Source: Pseudomonadota bacterium
Lineage (GTDB): Bacteria; Pseudomonadota; Gammaproteobacteria; Burkholderiales; Burkholderiaceae_C
Direction of reading: 5' to 3'
Assembly: GCA_023394015.1 (NCBI GenBank)
Contig: JAEXBL010000392.1
Span: forward strand, 1 to 6,396
Length of the DNA: 6,396 bases
The notes under the pieces are model-generated. The model was not told the origin of the DNA. It was given only the letters and a program-made list of their open reading frames with translations, and ran no database searches. This document shows, in pieces, positions 6,094 through 6,396 of the stretch (positions within the stretch are counted from its first letter, which is position 1; every line of letters starts with the position of its first letter). The position numbers and the translations under genes were made by a program.

Positions 6094-6126
6094 TGGACCT
6101 GCCCGAAAGCCCGTTTCTGCTTGAAA
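6073..6126 (+). repeat. Possible degenerate copy of the intergenic repeat at the ATPase gene junction
   Basis: A gap-free alignment with 3286-3339 matches 33 of 54 positions. The matches are concentrated at the ends: 15 of 19 at the left (ATAGCTGGCCACGCTT against GTAGCTGCTCACGCTT) and 13 of 16 at the right (ending in TGAAA). The middle does not match. The element spans the last codons of the DppD-type gene and the first codons of the next ATPase, so it would be coding. It may be chance similarity. Confidence 0.35.
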
Positions 6127-6396
6127 TCCGCGAAGTCACGCGGCGCTACACGCTGCCGCGCGAATCGCTGTTCAGGCCACCGGCCGAGGTGCAGGCGCTG
6201 CGCGGCGTGTCGCTCAACGTCACGGCCGGGCGCAGCTTCGGGCTAGTCGGTGAATCCGGCTCGGGCAAGAGCACGCTGGCGCGGCTGGTGATGGCGCTGG
6301 AGCCGCCCAGCAGCGGCCAAATCCTGTTCATGGGCCGCGATCTGCACGCGCTGCCCAGCGACGAGTTGCGGGGCCGGCCGCGGCCCGGGGAGCAGT
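6093..6396 (+). CDS. ABC transporter ATPase, DppF/OppF type, N-terminal part
   Basis: This is the second ATPase subunit of the importer, cut off by the window end after 101 codons. The sequence begins MDLPESPFLLEIREVTRRYT and reaches Walker A GESGSGKST at about 53-61, followed by LARLVMALEPPSSGQILF. The inserted loop RYTLPRESLFRPPAEVQALRG before the beta strand is characteristic of DppF/OppF-type subunits, which have a longer segment there than DppD types. The ATG shares its A with the upstream TGA stop (TGATG, 6091-6095), which implies translational coupling to the DppD-type gene. The window ends before the Q-loop, so integrity beyond this point cannot be judged. Confidence 0.93.
   Translation, partial: MDLPESPFLLEIREVTRRYTLPRESLFRPPAEVQALRGVSLNVTAGRSFGLVGESGSGKSTLARLVMALEPPSSGQILFMGRDLHALPSDELRGRPRPGEQ

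Overview
The window looks like a chromosomal segment of a high-GC betaproteobacterium of the order Burkholderiales, most likely family Comamonadaceae. The clues are the prs-rplY-pth gene order, an L25 of the long Ctc type, the strongly G/C-biased third codon positions, and an interspersed intergenic repeat that I recall from Acidovorax/Delftia-type genomes. Placement below order is inference.

Region 1 (1-1789, + strand) is housekeeping. It holds the 3' end of prs (PRPP synthase), an intrinsic terminator, rplY (ribosomal protein L25/Ctc), a second and stronger terminator, then pth (peptidyl-tRNA hydrolase). Region 2 (1790-2269) holds a small 2[4Fe-4S] ferredoxin on the - strand, convergent with pth, followed by a short divergent regulatory stretch with two -10-like hexamers and a perfect palindrome.

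Region 3 (2270-6396, + strand) is a peptide/nickel-type ABC importer operon. It encodes a DppB-type permease, a DppC-type permease, a DppD-type ATPase, and the start of a DppF/OppF-type ATPase that runs off the window. No substrate-binding protein gene lies in the window. Between the second permease and the first ATPase sits a complete type II toxin-antitoxin cassette: a ribbon-helix-helix (CopG-like) antitoxin and a PIN-domain (VapC-like) toxin. The cassette has its own AT-rich promoter, which overlaps a perfect 10-bp inverted repeat that is probably the antitoxin operator. The toxin stop codon lies 4 nt before the ATPase start, so the distal transporter genes probably receive transcription from the toxin-antitoxin promoter as well as from the operon promoter.

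The most interesting points are this cassette inside a transporter operon with its well-formed operator, a family-type intergenic repeat between the two permease genes with a degenerate possible second copy at the junction of the two ATPase genes, and a proline in the ABC signature motif of the first ATPase. None of the gene families is new. The arrangement is what merits a second look.
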